Shown in pieces: positions 25,573 to 34,230 of a stretch of 64,000 bases of DNA. The stretch comes from Methanoregula formicica SMSP (GTDB lineage Archaea > Halobacteriota > Methanomicrobia > Methanomicrobiales > Methanospirillaceae): assembly GCF_000327485.1 (NCBI RefSeq), contig NC_019943.1, forward strand, positions 744,001-808,000, in the 5' to 3' direction. The position numbers and the translations under genes were made by a program. Positions within the stretch are counted from its first letter, which is position 1; the number at the start of each line of letters is the position of its first letter. Under the pieces are notes generated by a model that had not been told where the DNA came from, searched no databases, and saw nothing but the letters and a program-made list of their open reading frames with translations.

Positions 25573-26622
25573 TCAGGTGGGCGGTGGCGGGCAGTTCCCC
25601 TCTTCGAGACAGGCACGTGCCTCCCGCCGGACAATGATGATGCTTGAGAGGATGCCGAGCGCGATATTGAAGTAATAGAGGACAATGCGCCAGAGCACGA
25701 CAAAGATCCCGACAACCCCGGCCGGGAGGAAGAGGGCGTACATGGACGTGGCGCCGACCTCTGCAATGCCCGAGCTCCCCGGGGTTAAGGGGAGCATCAT
25801 CAGGATTGCGAGGATGAGCTGGATGACGAACGACTCCAGGATGAGCGGGGGTTGTCCGAGCCCCACGAGGATGAGGGATGCGGTGATGATCTCGGAGACC
25901 CAGTAGAGGAGGGTGAAGAGCATGCCCCAGACAAGCCCTCCTTTTGCCGTGTGGACAAACCGGATCGTTGATCCCTGAAAATTATCAATTTCCTTGTCCG
26001 CCCGCACCAGCAGCGACTCGACACGGGAATTCTCCCACGTACGGGTCAGCCACCGCGTGCAGCGCGCCACGACCCGCTTCACCACATCCGGGCGCCGTAT
26101 GGCCAGGTAGAAGAGGAAGAGGCACCCGGCAACGAAGATCCAGGTGACAAAGACCATGATCTCCGAGACCGTTCCGAGCTGCTTCCACTGGTCGGTTAGG
26201 ACAATCATGGAGAATGCGGCCAGAGCTGCAAGGGCGATCCCATCGAGGACCCGTTCCATGATGACGACCGCAGTGGCATCCCCGAGAGGGACATTTGCCT
26301 TGTAGAGTTCGTGGACCCGGACCGGTTCCCCCCCGGCCTGTGCCGGTGTGATTGCTGAAGCGAGGAGGTTTGCAAAGACCAGGTTCAGGCTGTACCAAAA
26401 TCCGACGCGGTAGCCAAGCGAACCCGCCATCATCTTAACCCGCATGGCCCAGAAGCACATGGTCAGGAGGTGGGTGAGGAATGCAAGGAGGAGGAACCAG
26501 GGATTGATCTGGGTGAGGTAGGTGATGGTGTTCTCGTTGATGGTGAGGAGGAGGATAACCACGAGGACGGCAAGGGAGAAGCCGACGGAAATATAGAGCC
26601 ATTTCAATTGAGACTTGTCCAT
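25573..26622 (-). CDS. Lysylphosphatidylglycerol synthase TM region/flippase-like (UPF0104) membrane protein
   Basis: A 349-residue protein with about seven or eight helices. Motifs of the UPF0104/LPG_synthase_TM family are seen in FLTHLLTMCFWAMRVKMMAG, SLNLVFANLLASAITPAQAGGEPVRVHEL (cut here for reading), DATAVVIMERVLDGIALA and PLTPGSSGIAEVG. The family is associated with lipid or polyprenyl-linked intermediate flipping and with aminoacyl-lipid synthases; the soluble synthase domain is absent. Near a cluster that includes no sugar-transfer genes, so the substrate is open. Confidence 0.83.
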   Translation of the reverse strand: MDKSQLKWLYISVGFSLAVLVVILLLTINENTITYLTQINPWFLLLAFLTHLLTMCFWAMRVKMMAGSLGYRVGFWYSLNLVFANLLASAITPAQAGGEPVRVHELYKANVPLGDATAVVIMERVLDGIALAALAAFSMIVLTDQWKQLGTVSEIMVFVTWIFVAGCLFLFYLAIRRPDVVKRVVARCTRWLTRTWENSRVESLLVRADKEIDNFQGSTIRFVHTAKGGLVWGMLFTLLYWVSEIITASLILVGLGQPPLILESFVIQLILAILMMLPLTPGSSGIAEVGATSMYALFLPAGVVGIFVVLWRIVLYYFNIALGILSSIIIVRREARACLEEGNCPPPPT

Positions 26623-26707
26623 TGACGAACCCCGGGAATATCTGGAACGGTCAGTCTAACAGGTTATTGGGCAAAGTATTTACTCTTTCTTTCGCCGTCC
26701 AGCCGTT

Positions 26708-27289
26708 TTAGTCCACGGTGAAGATCCCGCGGTTTGCATGGATCGCAAAGAAGCCGGACTCAGCCCCGGCATCGAGCCAGCCATGCCCGTAACTGAAGCA
26801 GGATAACGCGGTTTCCGTCCTTCCCGCCGAAACCTCGCGTTCTCCGTTCTGCAGGTAGACCCCGGCAATGAACAGCACCTGATCTGCAAAATTATAAGCG
26901 TGTGTCCCCGGGGCCGGTGCAGGGGTAACCGAGGCAAGGGCCGTTTTGAGGAGCCGCGCATACCGTTTGGTCTTCTCGTCCAGTTTCAGGAAGTGGGAGG
27001 TCGGCACATTCTCCACCGGAGCTGCAAACGGGCATTGGGGATTTTTTTCGGAACAAACCAGCAGGCCGGACGCGATGCCGCAATGGAGCCAGCCCAGGCC
27101 GTACAGGAAGGCTGCAAGGGCGTTGACCGGGTCATCGCCGGAAAGGAATGTTTTCCCGTCGCTCTCGTATGCAGACGCCATCCGGAGCACGGCCTGCCCG
27201 GTCCGCCAGAGCGGTGTCCCCTCCGGTGCACTGCACGTTGCCCGTGCAAGGGCCGATGCAAGCACTGTTGCGCATTCTGCGATCCTCAT
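26708..27289 (-). CDS. DUF357-family protein
   Basis: A 193-residue all-helical archaeal protein with two similar halves: [21 protein letters not shown]-type ([16 protein letters not shown]) and [20 protein letters not shown] with [16 protein letters not shown]. The repeat of an aromatic-G-x-G-W-L-(H/D)-(C/A)-G pattern is the DUF357 hallmark. Its start overlaps the dphB stop by 4 bases, so it is cotranscribed with diphthine synthase. No enzymatic role is known. Confidence 0.78.
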   Translation of the reverse strand: MRIAECATVLASALARATCSAPEGTPLWRTGQAVLRMASAYESDGKTFLSGDDPVNALAAFLYGLGWLHCGIASGLLVCSEKNPQCPFAAPVENVPTSHFLKLDEKTKRYARLLKTALASVTPAPAPGTHAYNFADQVLFIAGVYLQNGEREVSAGRTETALSCFSYGHGWLDAGAESGFFAIHANRGIFTVD

Positions 27290-28035
27290 AGGCCGGCGAA
27301 CATCTCCAGGTACTCCCGCTCCATGTCGTGCAGTTCCGCTGGCACGATCAGGATATGGAGGGGCGGGCCGAAGTCGCAGGCCCTCACCAACTCTCCCGGC
27401 CCTGCCCGGACCACCGGCTCGTCGGATCCCGCCCGGGCAATGCCCACGTACAGCGGGATTTTTTCCTTCCGTGCAGCTGCCATCTCCTCCAGCAGGGCGA
27501 CGGCTTCCGGGACGGTCATGTACCGGTCGTCCTGGATATCGAGATAGACCAGCGTATGGAGCCGCTGGGACAGGTTTGCGAGGATGACGTCAAGGGGAGT
27601 GGTCGGGAACCAGTTCTTCTGCGGGAAGGGAAGGGAACAGGACTTCCCGAACCGGTAGTTCTGGAGCCCGGAGAGGCCGCAGACGGCGCTTGCGATGGAT
27701 GCGGCATGGATGATCGCTGTCGGTATCCCGCGGGACGCTGCCCGAATCCGGAGATCGGCATGGGTCGTCGAGACCATCGGGTCTCCCGCGCAGAGGAATA
27801 CCACGTCCTTTGTCGTGGCCTCTTCGAGCATAGCATCGGGGTCCTGTTCCACATCGGACCGGTACAGCGGAGTAACCGGCCGCCTGTAATACTGCTCGAG
27901 GCCCTCCCGTGTCGCACCCATGAGGCGCGAGGTGTAGCACTCAAGATAGACCCGGTCAGCGTTCCGGATGCGGGAGAGCCCTTTTTCCGATACGTCAGTT
28001 TTATCAAAGAGGCCAAGGCCGATGAAAGTCAGCAT
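27286..28035 (-). CDS. dphB: Diphthine synthase
   Basis: A 249-residue tetrapyrrole-methylase-fold enzyme: [50 protein letters not shown] and the SAM-site [21 protein letters not shown]. It trimethylates the 3-amino-3-carboxypropyl-histidine of translation elongation factor 2 on the way to diphthamide, a reaction confined to archaea and eukaryotes. It lies 17 bases downstream of the RecA-like/GTPase gene and is the third gene in a probable four-gene unit. Confidence 0.93.
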   Translation of the reverse strand: MLTFIGLGLFDKTDVSEKGLSRIRNADRVYLECYTSRLMGATREGLEQYYRRPVTPLYRSDVEQDPDAMLEEATTKDVVFLCAGDPMVSTTHADLRIRAASRGIPTAIIHAASIASAVCGLSGLQNYRFGKSCSLPFPQKNWFPTTPLDVILANLSQRLHTLVYLDIQDDRYMTVPEAVALLEEMAAARKEKIPLYVGIARAGSDEPVVRAGPGELVRACDFGPPLHILIVPAELHDMEREYLEMFAGL

Positions 28036-28051
28036 GCGTTCTTTGCCCCGG

Positions 28052-29218
28052 TCAGTACCTGAACTGCGTTATCGAATCCACAAGCGATTCAAGAACAAAA
28101 TTCACATCCGATTTCCGTATTGCCGAGATCTGGTAGAGGGGGATCTCGTCACCGATCGCGAGGGACCTCCTGATAAGGCCTGGATCGAGGGTTCCCGGAA
28201 GGTCGCTCTTGTTTGCCGCAACGGCAAACGGGATCCGCCGCCGTGCAATCATCTCGATCAGGAGGCGTGCACGGGGGAGCTGGTCTGCGTTTGTTGCATC
28301 GATGACAAGGAGTGCCCCCATCGCGTGCCCGAGATATGATGGCAGGAGAGAATCGAACCGCTCCTGCCCGGGCGTCCCGTACAGCGTGATGTCGAAGTCC
28401 TTCCACCGGATCCAGCCGAAATCCAGCGCAACCGTTGTCATGCTCCCCTCCTGTGCCATCCGGTCGACAGAGTGCCCGTCATCCGCGGCATTGAGGACAA
28501 ACGTTGATTTTCCCGACGAAGCCGGGCCCGTGACCACGATGCGGGGGATGTAGGGAATGACCCTCCCCTCGCCAATGATGAACGGGACCGAGCGGGCGGG
28601 CAGATCTGCCCACGAGGTATGGACGAGGGTGAAATAATTGAACTGCGGGAAGGGCCGGAACGATGAGCGGATGGCAAGGACGAGGTCAAAGTTCAGGTCC
28701 CTGATGACATGGTCGAGGAGCTGTTCCCCTTCCAGGTTCAGGTGCTCGATGACAAGCGTGATCTTCTTCTCCCTCTCCTGGGCCGAGGTGAAGATCGCGG
28801 CTGCGGCATCGGTCCCGAACTCCTCGTTCAAGAGATCGAAATAGACAAAGATGACGTCCACGTCATGCTCGCGGCAGAGTTTCCGGATCCGTGCCTGTAG
28901 TTCGCGTGCCCTGCCTTCCGGTGACTTGCTGCCCTTCTGGATCCGTTCCCAGTCAACAGAATCGAAGAAGGTGACCGGTGCCAGGGCAAGGTCGGGCCGG
29001 GCCCCGTACATCCTCTGTACATCGTTCCGGAATGCATCGACCGTTGTATTCGGCAGGACGACAAGGCAGGGGCGTTTCTTTGCCAGTGCACAGGACAGGG
29101 TTGAGATCATGAAAAGCTGGCCGTCGACCCCGGGCTCGAGGCTGTACAGGATCCTGCTGCCATCTGGAATGCCGCTTCCCAGCATCTCGTCAAGGCCGTT
29201 TATCCCGGTCGAGATCAT
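28052..29218 (-). CDS. RecA/KaiC-like pseudo-ATPase fused to a CvnD/Ras-like small GTPase
   Basis: A 388-residue fusion. Residues 1-220 resemble a KaiC lobe ([18 protein letters not shown]), but the P-loop position reads [10 protein letters not shown], without the GKT lysine. Residues 225-388 form a small GTPase: G1 GPASSGKST (231-239), G2-like TTVALDFG (261-268), G3 YGTPGQERF (280-288), G4 NKSD (336-339) and G5 SAI (365-367). The TTVALDFG and TPGQERF motifs are most like CvnD/MglA-type GTPases of prokaryotes. Its ATG overlaps the stop of the preceding RecA-like gene, giving a coupled pair. A regulatory switch is inferred. Confidence 0.85.
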   Translation of the reverse strand: MISTGINGLDEMLGSGIPDGSRILYSLEPGVDGQLFMISTLSCALAKKRPCLVVLPNTTVDAFRNDVQRMYGARPDLALAPVTFFDSVDWERIQKGSKSPEGRARELQARIRKLCREHDVDVIFVYFDLLNEEFGTDAAAAIFTSAQEREKKITLVIEHLNLEGEQLLDHVIRDLNFDLVLAIRSSFRPFPQFNYFTLVHTSWADLPARSVPFIIGEGRVIPYIPRIVVTGPASSGKSTFVLNAADDGHSVDRMAQEGSMTTVALDFGWIRWKDFDITLYGTPGQERFDSLLPSYLGHAMGALLVIDATNADQLPRARLLIEMIARRRIPFAVAANKSDLPGTLDPGLIRRSLAIGDEIPLYQISAIRKSDVNFVLESLVDSITQFRY

Positions 29219-29922
29219 GGGAGGATGGTCACCTGTCCCTTGGAGACGGAGAATTTCATCCAGTCCCCCGGCACGCCGGAAAGCCCGCGGATACGCATCA
29301 GGTTGATATTCTGCTCGACCTTGACCTCGATGACACAGGTCATCAGCTGCTTGATTAAGGAGAGTGTCTTTTCATCGAAGGATTCGCTGTTGAGGATGTA
29401 GACCCCCACACCTTCGATCTTCTTCAGTTTTGCCGTGAGCACGTGCAGGAACTGGTACAGGACTTCGAGCCTGCGGTACATCAGGAGGGTGGAGATGGAA
29501 TTGACACAGAAGCGTATCGGCGGCGGGAACAGGCCGGTCTCGCCGTCGGCAAAATTCCCCTCGAAAATCGTCTCTACCATGTTCGAGAACTTGATCCCGA
29601 TACCGGTCAGGTCCGTGGGACTGGAAACGAACATCAGCCGGGCGGTATCGGTGATGCCCGGTGTCGAGCTCTTGGTGATGGCATCGATTACCCCGGTGAA
29701 CCGCTTGTCGGCCCCGGCTACCTTGAATGCGTCGACCACTTCGGCAGCGCGTTCATTGGTCGAGAGGACGATGGCGTACTCGCCCGGTACCGGTTTTGTC
29801 AGTGCATAGGCCAGCTGGTCGGCGGCACTCATGGGCGGAGCCAGGATCAGGATATTGGTGCCGGCATCAAAACCGCCGGATGCCTCGTCTATCTGCGCAA
29901 TTCCCGACTTATAGGTATACAT
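29215..29922 (-). CDS. RecA/KaiC-like protein with degenerate P-loop
   Basis: A 235-residue single RecA-like domain: TYKSGIAQIDEASGGFDAGTNILILAPP matches the KaiC N-terminus in pattern, but APPMSAADQLAY replaces the Walker A GKT. Later segments (GEYAIVLSTNERAAEVVDAF, IRFCVNSISTLLMYRRLEVLYQFLHVL, VGVYILNSESFDEKTLSLI) follow GvpD/KaiC-like halves. It is first in a unit with the RecA-GTPase fusion, dphB and DUF357. Nucleotide hydrolysis is unlikely; a scaffolding or sensing role with the partner is inferred. The ATG follows TATA-like sequence at about 29945. Confidence 0.78.
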   Translation of the reverse strand: MYTYKSGIAQIDEASGGFDAGTNILILAPPMSAADQLAYALTKPVPGEYAIVLSTNERAAEVVDAFKVAGADKRFTGVIDAITKSSTPGITDTARLMFVSSPTDLTGIGIKFSNMVETIFEGNFADGETGLFPPPIRFCVNSISTLLMYRRLEVLYQFLHVLTAKLKKIEGVGVYILNSESFDEKTLSLIKQLMTCVIEVKVEQNINLMRIRGLSGVPGDWMKFSVSKGQVTILP

Positions 29923-30027
29923 TTATCGATTGATCATTTTATCAGAAGACTTATTAATCTCTCCTGTCGGGCCGGGCAGCGAAGATACCGTGTGAACGGG
30001 TGGAGCCGCTCCCTGATCCGGCCATTT

Positions 30028-30041
30028 TTAGGCATTCCGAA
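30028..30041 (+). promoter_or_regulatory. Imperfect DtxR-type operator half (upstream site)
   Basis: TTAGGCATTCCGAA matches the downstream palindrome in its left arm (TTAGG) and in 3 to 4 of 5 positions of the right arm. The two sites start 25 bases apart, about two and a half helical turns. Confidence 0.45.
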
Positions 30042-30052
30042 ATATTTTAACA

Positions 30053-30066
30053 TTAGGTAAGCCTAA
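30053..30066 (+). promoter_or_regulatory. DtxR-type palindromic operator
   Basis: TTAGGTAAGCCTAA has perfect 5-base arms (TTAGG/CCTAA) around 4 bases and ends 10 bases before the regulator ATG. This is the typical shape of an iron- or manganese-dependent DtxR/IdeR/MntR site, so the DtxR-FeoA-FeoB operon is probably autoregulated by metal. Confidence 0.65.
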
Positions 30067-30075
30067 AAATACTGG

Positions 30076-30792
30076 ATGGCGTCAGAGCAGCTGGAAGAAT
30101 ATCTTGAGAGTATCCTTGACATCGAGGAGAAGCACGGGATCGCGCGGACATCGGCGATCGCCAAATGCGTCAAGGTGGCACCTGCAAGCGTGACCGAAGC
30201 ACTCCAGGTGCTCTCCGACAAGGGCTTTGTGAAGTATGAGCCCTACAAGGGGGCAACCCTGACAGAGCAGGGCCGGGAGATGGCGCGGAAGGTGAAGCGC
30301 CGGCACCGTCTCCTCGAGGTCTTCTTAACCGATGTGCTCCATATCACGAGGGAAAATGTCCACGACGAAGCCTGTAAAATGGAGCACACGCTCTCGGATG
30401 AGACGGAGTGTGCGCTCTGTAAGCTGCTCAATGCCCCGGCCCGGTGCCCCCACGGCAGCCTGATCGAGGCCTGCGACCGGAAGGTGGAGAGCTGCTCGGC
30501 CTGTCTCGATGAAGGGCAGGCCCCGCCCGCGAGCGCCCGAAAAGAACCACTTCTTCCCGTCACCACTCTTGCTCCCGGTCAGAAAGGGACCATTGCATTC
30601 ATCCGGGGAGATACCGGTGTTGTCCAGCGGCTGACGGACCTTGGGCTCACCCTCAAAACCGAGGTCCAGCTCGTCAGGAAAGCCCCCCTTCTCGGGCCTG
30701 TCGAGATTGCAGTCCGGAAGACGAGACTTGCCATCGACCACGCTATCGCCGATCACATCTTTGTCACTCCCTGCGGAGAGAAGAGTAAATGA
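30076..30792 (+). CDS. DtxR/MntR-family metal-dependent repressor with FeoA-like C-terminal domain
   Basis: A 238-residue regulator. The winged helix (about 1-65) has EYLESILDIEEKHG, SVTEALQVLSDKGFVKYE. The metal-binding dimerisation domain (about 66-140) has HRLLEVFL, EACKMEHTLSDETECALCKLL and CPHG. A Cys-rich linker (CDRKVESCSACLDEG, about 133-148) follows, then an SH3-like FeoA domain (VTTLAPGQKGTIAFIRGDTG to the end). The gene overlaps feoB by 4 bases. Fe(II) as effector is inferred from that and from the two operator-like sites upstream; the linker cysteines might bind an additional metal or cluster. Confidence 0.9.
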   Translation: MASEQLEEYLESILDIEEKHGIARTSAIAKCVKVAPASVTEALQVLSDKGFVKYEPYKGATLTEQGREMARKVKRRHRLLEVFLTDVLHITRENVHDEACKMEHTLSDETECALCKLLNAPARCPHGSLIEACDRKVESCSACLDEGQAPPASARKEPLLPVTTLAPGQKGTIAFIRGDTGVVQRLTDLGLTLKTEVQLVRKAPLLGPVEIAVRKTRLAIDHAIADHIFVTPCGEKSK

Positions 30793-32771
30793 GCGGGTGC
30801 GAAGACTGCAGCGGGTGCGACCTCCTGCACCTGCCCGTGGACACAAAGGCGGAATACGTGGTGGCCCTTGCCGGCAATGCCAATGTCGGGAAGAGCGCGA
30901 CCTTCAACCAGCTCACCGGCGTTGACCAGGATATCGGCAACTGGCCGGGCAAGACGGTGGAACGGGCCGAGGCCCTCCTCCAGCACCGGGGCAGGCGGAT
31001 CCGCGTCATCGACCTCCCGGGCATCTACTCGATAAACGCGCTCTCGACAGAAGAGCAGGTGTCCCGCGAGTTCATTGCCCACGACCACCCGGACGTTGTC
31101 GTAAACGTCCTGGACTCATCAGCGCTCGAACGCAACCTCTTCTTCACGCTCCAGCTCACGGAACTGGAAAGCCCGCTCGTGATTGCTTTAAACCAGGCGG
31201 ACCTTGCGGCAAAGAAGGGTATTATCCTCGATGCAGGGAAACTCTCCGCAATTCTTGGCGTCCCAGTCATCCCGACTGTGGCGATCCAGGGAAAGGGGAT
31301 AGCTGAACTCTCGGATGCAATTGTCCGTGCAACCTGCTCCCGGCCCCGCCCGAAGACCATCCGGTACGGGAAAGAGGTCGAGGACCGAATCGCCCGGATC
31401 CTGGCCCTGCTTCCCGAGGGATCCGGGGGCTACCCGTCCCGCTGGACGGCAATCAAGCTGCTGGAAGGCGATCCTGACACGGTCTGGGAAGTCCGGCAGC
31501 ATTCTCCCGGCGTGGCAGCCGCTGCCCTTGAGTCCGGCCGCGAACTGGAGAAGATACACGGGGAGCCGGCAGCAACGGTCATGAGTGCAGAGCGGTACCA
31601 TGCTGCTGAAGAACTGGCCGCAGCGGTCATGGAGATCCGGTCGCCGGGGGACAACGAGATCACCCTCACCGAGAAGGTCGACCGCATCGCGCTCCACCCC
31701 GTTCTGGGGTACCTCCTCCTTGCCGCCACGCTCGGCGGGCTGCTTGTCTGGACGTTTGTCATCGGTGCCTGGATCTCCGGCGTCCTGATGGAGTTTTTGT
31801 CGGGCATCGCCCCGGTCGAACCCCTGATCACGGGATCCCTTCCGGATATCATCTTCAACGGTGCATGGACGGGTTTTGTCGCCGCCCTCACGCTTATCGT
31901 GCCTTACGTCATCCCCTTCTACCTCGTCCTTGCCCTGATCGAGGACTCCGGGTTCCTCACCCGCTTCTCCCTCATGCTCGACAAGGGGATGCACCGCATG
32001 GGGCTGCACGGCAAGGCCATCATCCCGCTCGTGCTCGGGTTTGGCTGCACCGTGCCGGCCTGCCTCTCGTGCCGGATCATCGAATCCCCCAAGCAGAAAC
32101 TGATCGCGGCATTCCTGGTCACGCTCATCCCCTGCTCGGCCCGGACCATCGTGATTCTCGGCGTTGTTGCCGTGTTTGTGAATATCTGGTGGGCACTTTT
32201 CCTGTACCTGCTTGTTTTTGTCCTGATCGTGGTCCTCGGGCGGCTCGCATTCCGGCTGCTGCCCGGGGAATCGGTGGGCATGATCATGGAGATGCCGGAC
32301 TACCATGTCCCCCACGTAAAAGGGGTGCTCGGCCAGACCTGGCAGCGGACCCGGTCGCTCATCGGGATCGTGCTTCCGGCCTACATTATCGGGAGCATCG
32401 TCATCACTGGGGCCTATGCCGCCGGGCTCCTTGAACCCATCAACGCGGCACTCTATCCCGTCACCGTGATCCTGCTGGGCCTCCCGGCCATGACCGGCGT
32501 TGTGTTCATCTTCGGCATCATCCGGAAGGAGATGACCATCCTCGCCCTTGCGGCGATTCTCGGGACAACCGTCTTCTCAGACGTCCTCACCCCGGTCCAG
32601 ATCATCGTCTTCGGGCTCGTGACCCTGCTCTACGCCCCGTGCATCTCCACGATCCTCGCGCTGGCAAAGGAGTTCGGCTGGAAGGCGGCGCTCTCGATCA
32701 CAGCGCTCGAGACCAGCCTTGCAATCGCACTCGGCGCACTTCTGTTCCACCTCATCGGCCCCTTCCTCTGA
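30789..32771 (+). CDS. feoB: Ferrous iron transporter FeoB
   Basis: A 660-residue GTPase-membrane fusion. The N-terminus has an extra CxxC-type cluster (CEDCSGCDLLHL). The G domain follows: G1 GNANVGKSATFNQ, G3 DLPGIYS and G4 NQAD, with the typical GNWPGKTVE switch. From about residue 295 there are some eight transmembrane helices, including PLVLGFGCTVPACLSCRI and the second Gate motif SARTIVILGVVAVF. FeoB imports Fe(II). It follows the DtxR-FeoA gene with an ATGA overlap. The G4 motif is NQAD rather than NKxD, as in many FeoB proteins with relaxed specificity. Confidence 0.94.
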   Translation: MSGCEDCSGCDLLHLPVDTKAEYVVALAGNANVGKSATFNQLTGVDQDIGNWPGKTVERAEALLQHRGRRIRVIDLPGIYSINALSTEEQVSREFIAHDHPDVVVNVLDSSALERNLFFTLQLTELESPLVIALNQADLAAKKGIILDAGKLSAILGVPVIPTVAIQGKGIAELSDAIVRATCSRPRPKTIRYGKEVEDRIARILALLPEGSGGYPSRWTAIKLLEGDPDTVWEVRQHSPGVAAAALESGRELEKIHGEPAATVMSAERYHAAEELAAAVMEIRSPGDNEITLTEKVDRIALHPVLGYLLLAATLGGLLVWTFVIGAWISGVLMEFLSGIAPVEPLITGSLPDIIFNGAWTGFVAALTLIVPYVIPFYLVLALIEDSGFLTRFSLMLDKGMHRMGLHGKAIIPLVLGFGCTVPACLSCRIIESPKQKLIAAFLVTLIPCSARTIVILGVVAVFVNIWWALFLYLLVFVLIVVLGRLAFRLLPGESVGMIMEMPDYHVPHVKGVLGQTWQRTRSLIGIVLPAYIIGSIVITGAYAAGLLEPINAALYPVTVILLGLPAMTGVVFIFGIIRKEMTILALAAILGTTVFSDVLTPVQIIVFGLVTLLYAPCISTILALAKEFGWKAALSITALETSLAIALGALLFHLIGPFL

Positions 32772-32822
32772 CCGGGTCACCATCAGGCCTAATTACCTTG
32801 GGCAGGCTATACCTAAGTGAGA

Positions 32823-33452
32823 ATGATCTACTGGCTCTATGCGCAGCTGCTTAGGCGGCAGATTGTGGACCTGCCGGAACAGGTCTGTTTCATGATCAGC
32901 GGGGAGGACCTTGCCGGAGCGCCCGAATCGCTCTTTGCTGTCACCTCGTGGTGCAACGCGATCTCGGCCTACGTGACAGCGCACGGCCCGGCTGGCGCAC
33001 ACGGGATACGTCACCTGATGTTCCACATCGCCGCACCGGACCCGGAGCAGATCGATTCGCTCCTTCCGGCCATCCGGAAGATCGGCACGATTGCACACGT
33101 AAGCCTCCATGCCGGCAGCCGCGAAGAGACCGGCGGGAGCGGGATGGATGTTGTCGTTGCCGTGGGCAAGAGCGGGAGGGAAGAGATCACGGAGTGCATC
33201 CGGAAGATGGCACGGGACAATGTTCCTCCGGAGACCGTGGACGAGAAGGTGATCGAGTCCTACCTGACCTTCCAGTACGCCCCCGATGTCGTGATCAAGA
33301 GCGGCGGGGACCACCTCACGGATTTTTTGATCTGGCAGTCCGTGTACTCGGAGCTCTTCTTCTCGGACGTGAACTGGGCGCACTTCCGCGAGGTGGATTT
33401 CCTCCGGATCCTGCGGGACTACCAGGCGCGTGTCCGCCGGTTCGGGAAATAA
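32823..33452 (+). CDS. Divergent cis-prenyltransferase homologue lacking the catalytic Asp (NgBR/Nus1-like)
   Basis: About 209 residues. The C-terminal part YAPDVVIKSGGDHLTDFLIWQ followed by LFFSDVNW and ending in RDYQARVRRFGK aligns with the C-terminal R-T-(S/G)-G region of undecaprenyl diphosphate synthases. The N-terminal motif that should read IMDGNRR is FMISGEDL instead, so the catalytic Asp is replaced by Ser. Eukaryotic NgBR/Nus1 subunits show the same loss and pair with an active subunit. A canonical UppS lies 0.8 kb away on the opposite strand. ATG 32823 chosen; GTG 32817 possible. Confidence 0.68.
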   Translation: MIYWLYAQLLRRQIVDLPEQVCFMISGEDLAGAPESLFAVTSWCNAISAYVTAHGPAGAHGIRHLMFHIAAPDPEQIDSLLPAIRKIGTIAHVSLHAGSREETGGSGMDVVVAVGKSGREEITECIRKMARDNVPPETVDEKVIESYLTFQYAPDVVIKSGGDHLTDFLIWQSVYSELFFSDVNWAHFREVDFLRILRDYQARVRRFGK

Positions 33453-33462
33453 TCCCGCCTCA

Positions 33463-34155
33463 TCACCGGAGCCGGATGTTAATCCAGGCCGGTTCCCCGT
33501 CCAGCGTCTTCTCTTTTACGGCGAACTGGTTCTTGAGGGCAATGGTGACAGTTTTTTTCTCCGGAACCGACGTGATCCGGTGCTCGCGGCACCACCGGAC
33601 GAATGCCTGGTAGAGCGCCTCTTTTGTCACATGGTCGTCTTCGGTATCCCCGCGAATGGTCGCCTCGGCGATGAACTGTTTCAGTGCCTGCCCCTTTCCG
33701 GTCTTTGCCGGTTTTTTCCGTGCCGGTATTTTCTCTTTTTTCCGGGGAGCACTGGCAGGAAGGGACCGGGCTGCCGGGGGCTTCTCCTGTATCGGGGCCC
33801 TGCCGGGCAATGCTGTGGGAACGTTCCTTTTGGCCGGCCGCGGCACCTGTTTTACCGCGGAAGCGGCACGGGGGTCGTCTGCGTTGATGACCGGGTGGAT
33901 TCCATCGGGGGATGCTGACAACGCAGCACCTGATGTCCTCGCGGCGGCCCCGTCCTTTGCAACGATAACGGGAGCGGGGGGTTCGACCGGTTCCGGCCTC
34001 ATGGGGTCATACGGGATTCCGGTTGCGCTGGCAAGCGCCCTGTTGCAGATCTCCGTGATGTCAAGGCCGGATACCAGCGCCTGTCTCAGGATATCCTGCC
34101 GGATGGCGATACCGGTCAGGCCCCCTGTAGGATCCTCTCCCTTCTTTCCCGTCAT
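33463..34155 (-). CDS. Putative DNA-binding protein: CcdA-like N-terminus and D5/primase-type winged helix C-terminus
   Basis: A 230-residue protein in three parts. Residues about 15-50 (RQDILRQALVSGLDITEICNRAL) look like a CcdA-antitoxin-type ribbon-helix segment. A Pro/Ala/Lys-rich disordered linker covers about 52-150. Residues about 155-230 (DHVTKEALYQAFVRWCREHRI, VTIALKNQFAVKEK) resemble the winged helix at the end of P4/D5 plasmid-phage primases. No toxin or helicase gene is beside it. DNA binding is inferred; the biological role is unknown. Confidence 0.5.
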   Translation of the reverse strand: MTGKKGEDPTGGLTGIAIRQDILRQALVSGLDITEICNRALASATGIPYDPMRPEPVEPPAPVIVAKDGAAARTSGAALSASPDGIHPVINADDPRAASAVKQVPRPAKRNVPTALPGRAPIQEKPPAARSLPASAPRKKEKIPARKKPAKTGKGQALKQFIAEATIRGDTEDDHVTKEALYQAFVRWCREHRITSVPEKKTVTIALKNQFAVKEKTLDGEPAWINIRLR

Positions 34156-34230
34156 GAGCGATCAGTTCCTGATCTGTTGTTCAAGATAGATAGAGTTCGC
34201 GATTGCGGACACGATTGGTGTGCTGTAGTT

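Noticed and set aside
31188-32315. A 375-codon reverse frame within feoB
   Set aside because: Antisense to the conserved FeoB membrane region; composition (Asp/Gly/Arg-rich) is typical of a shadow frame.
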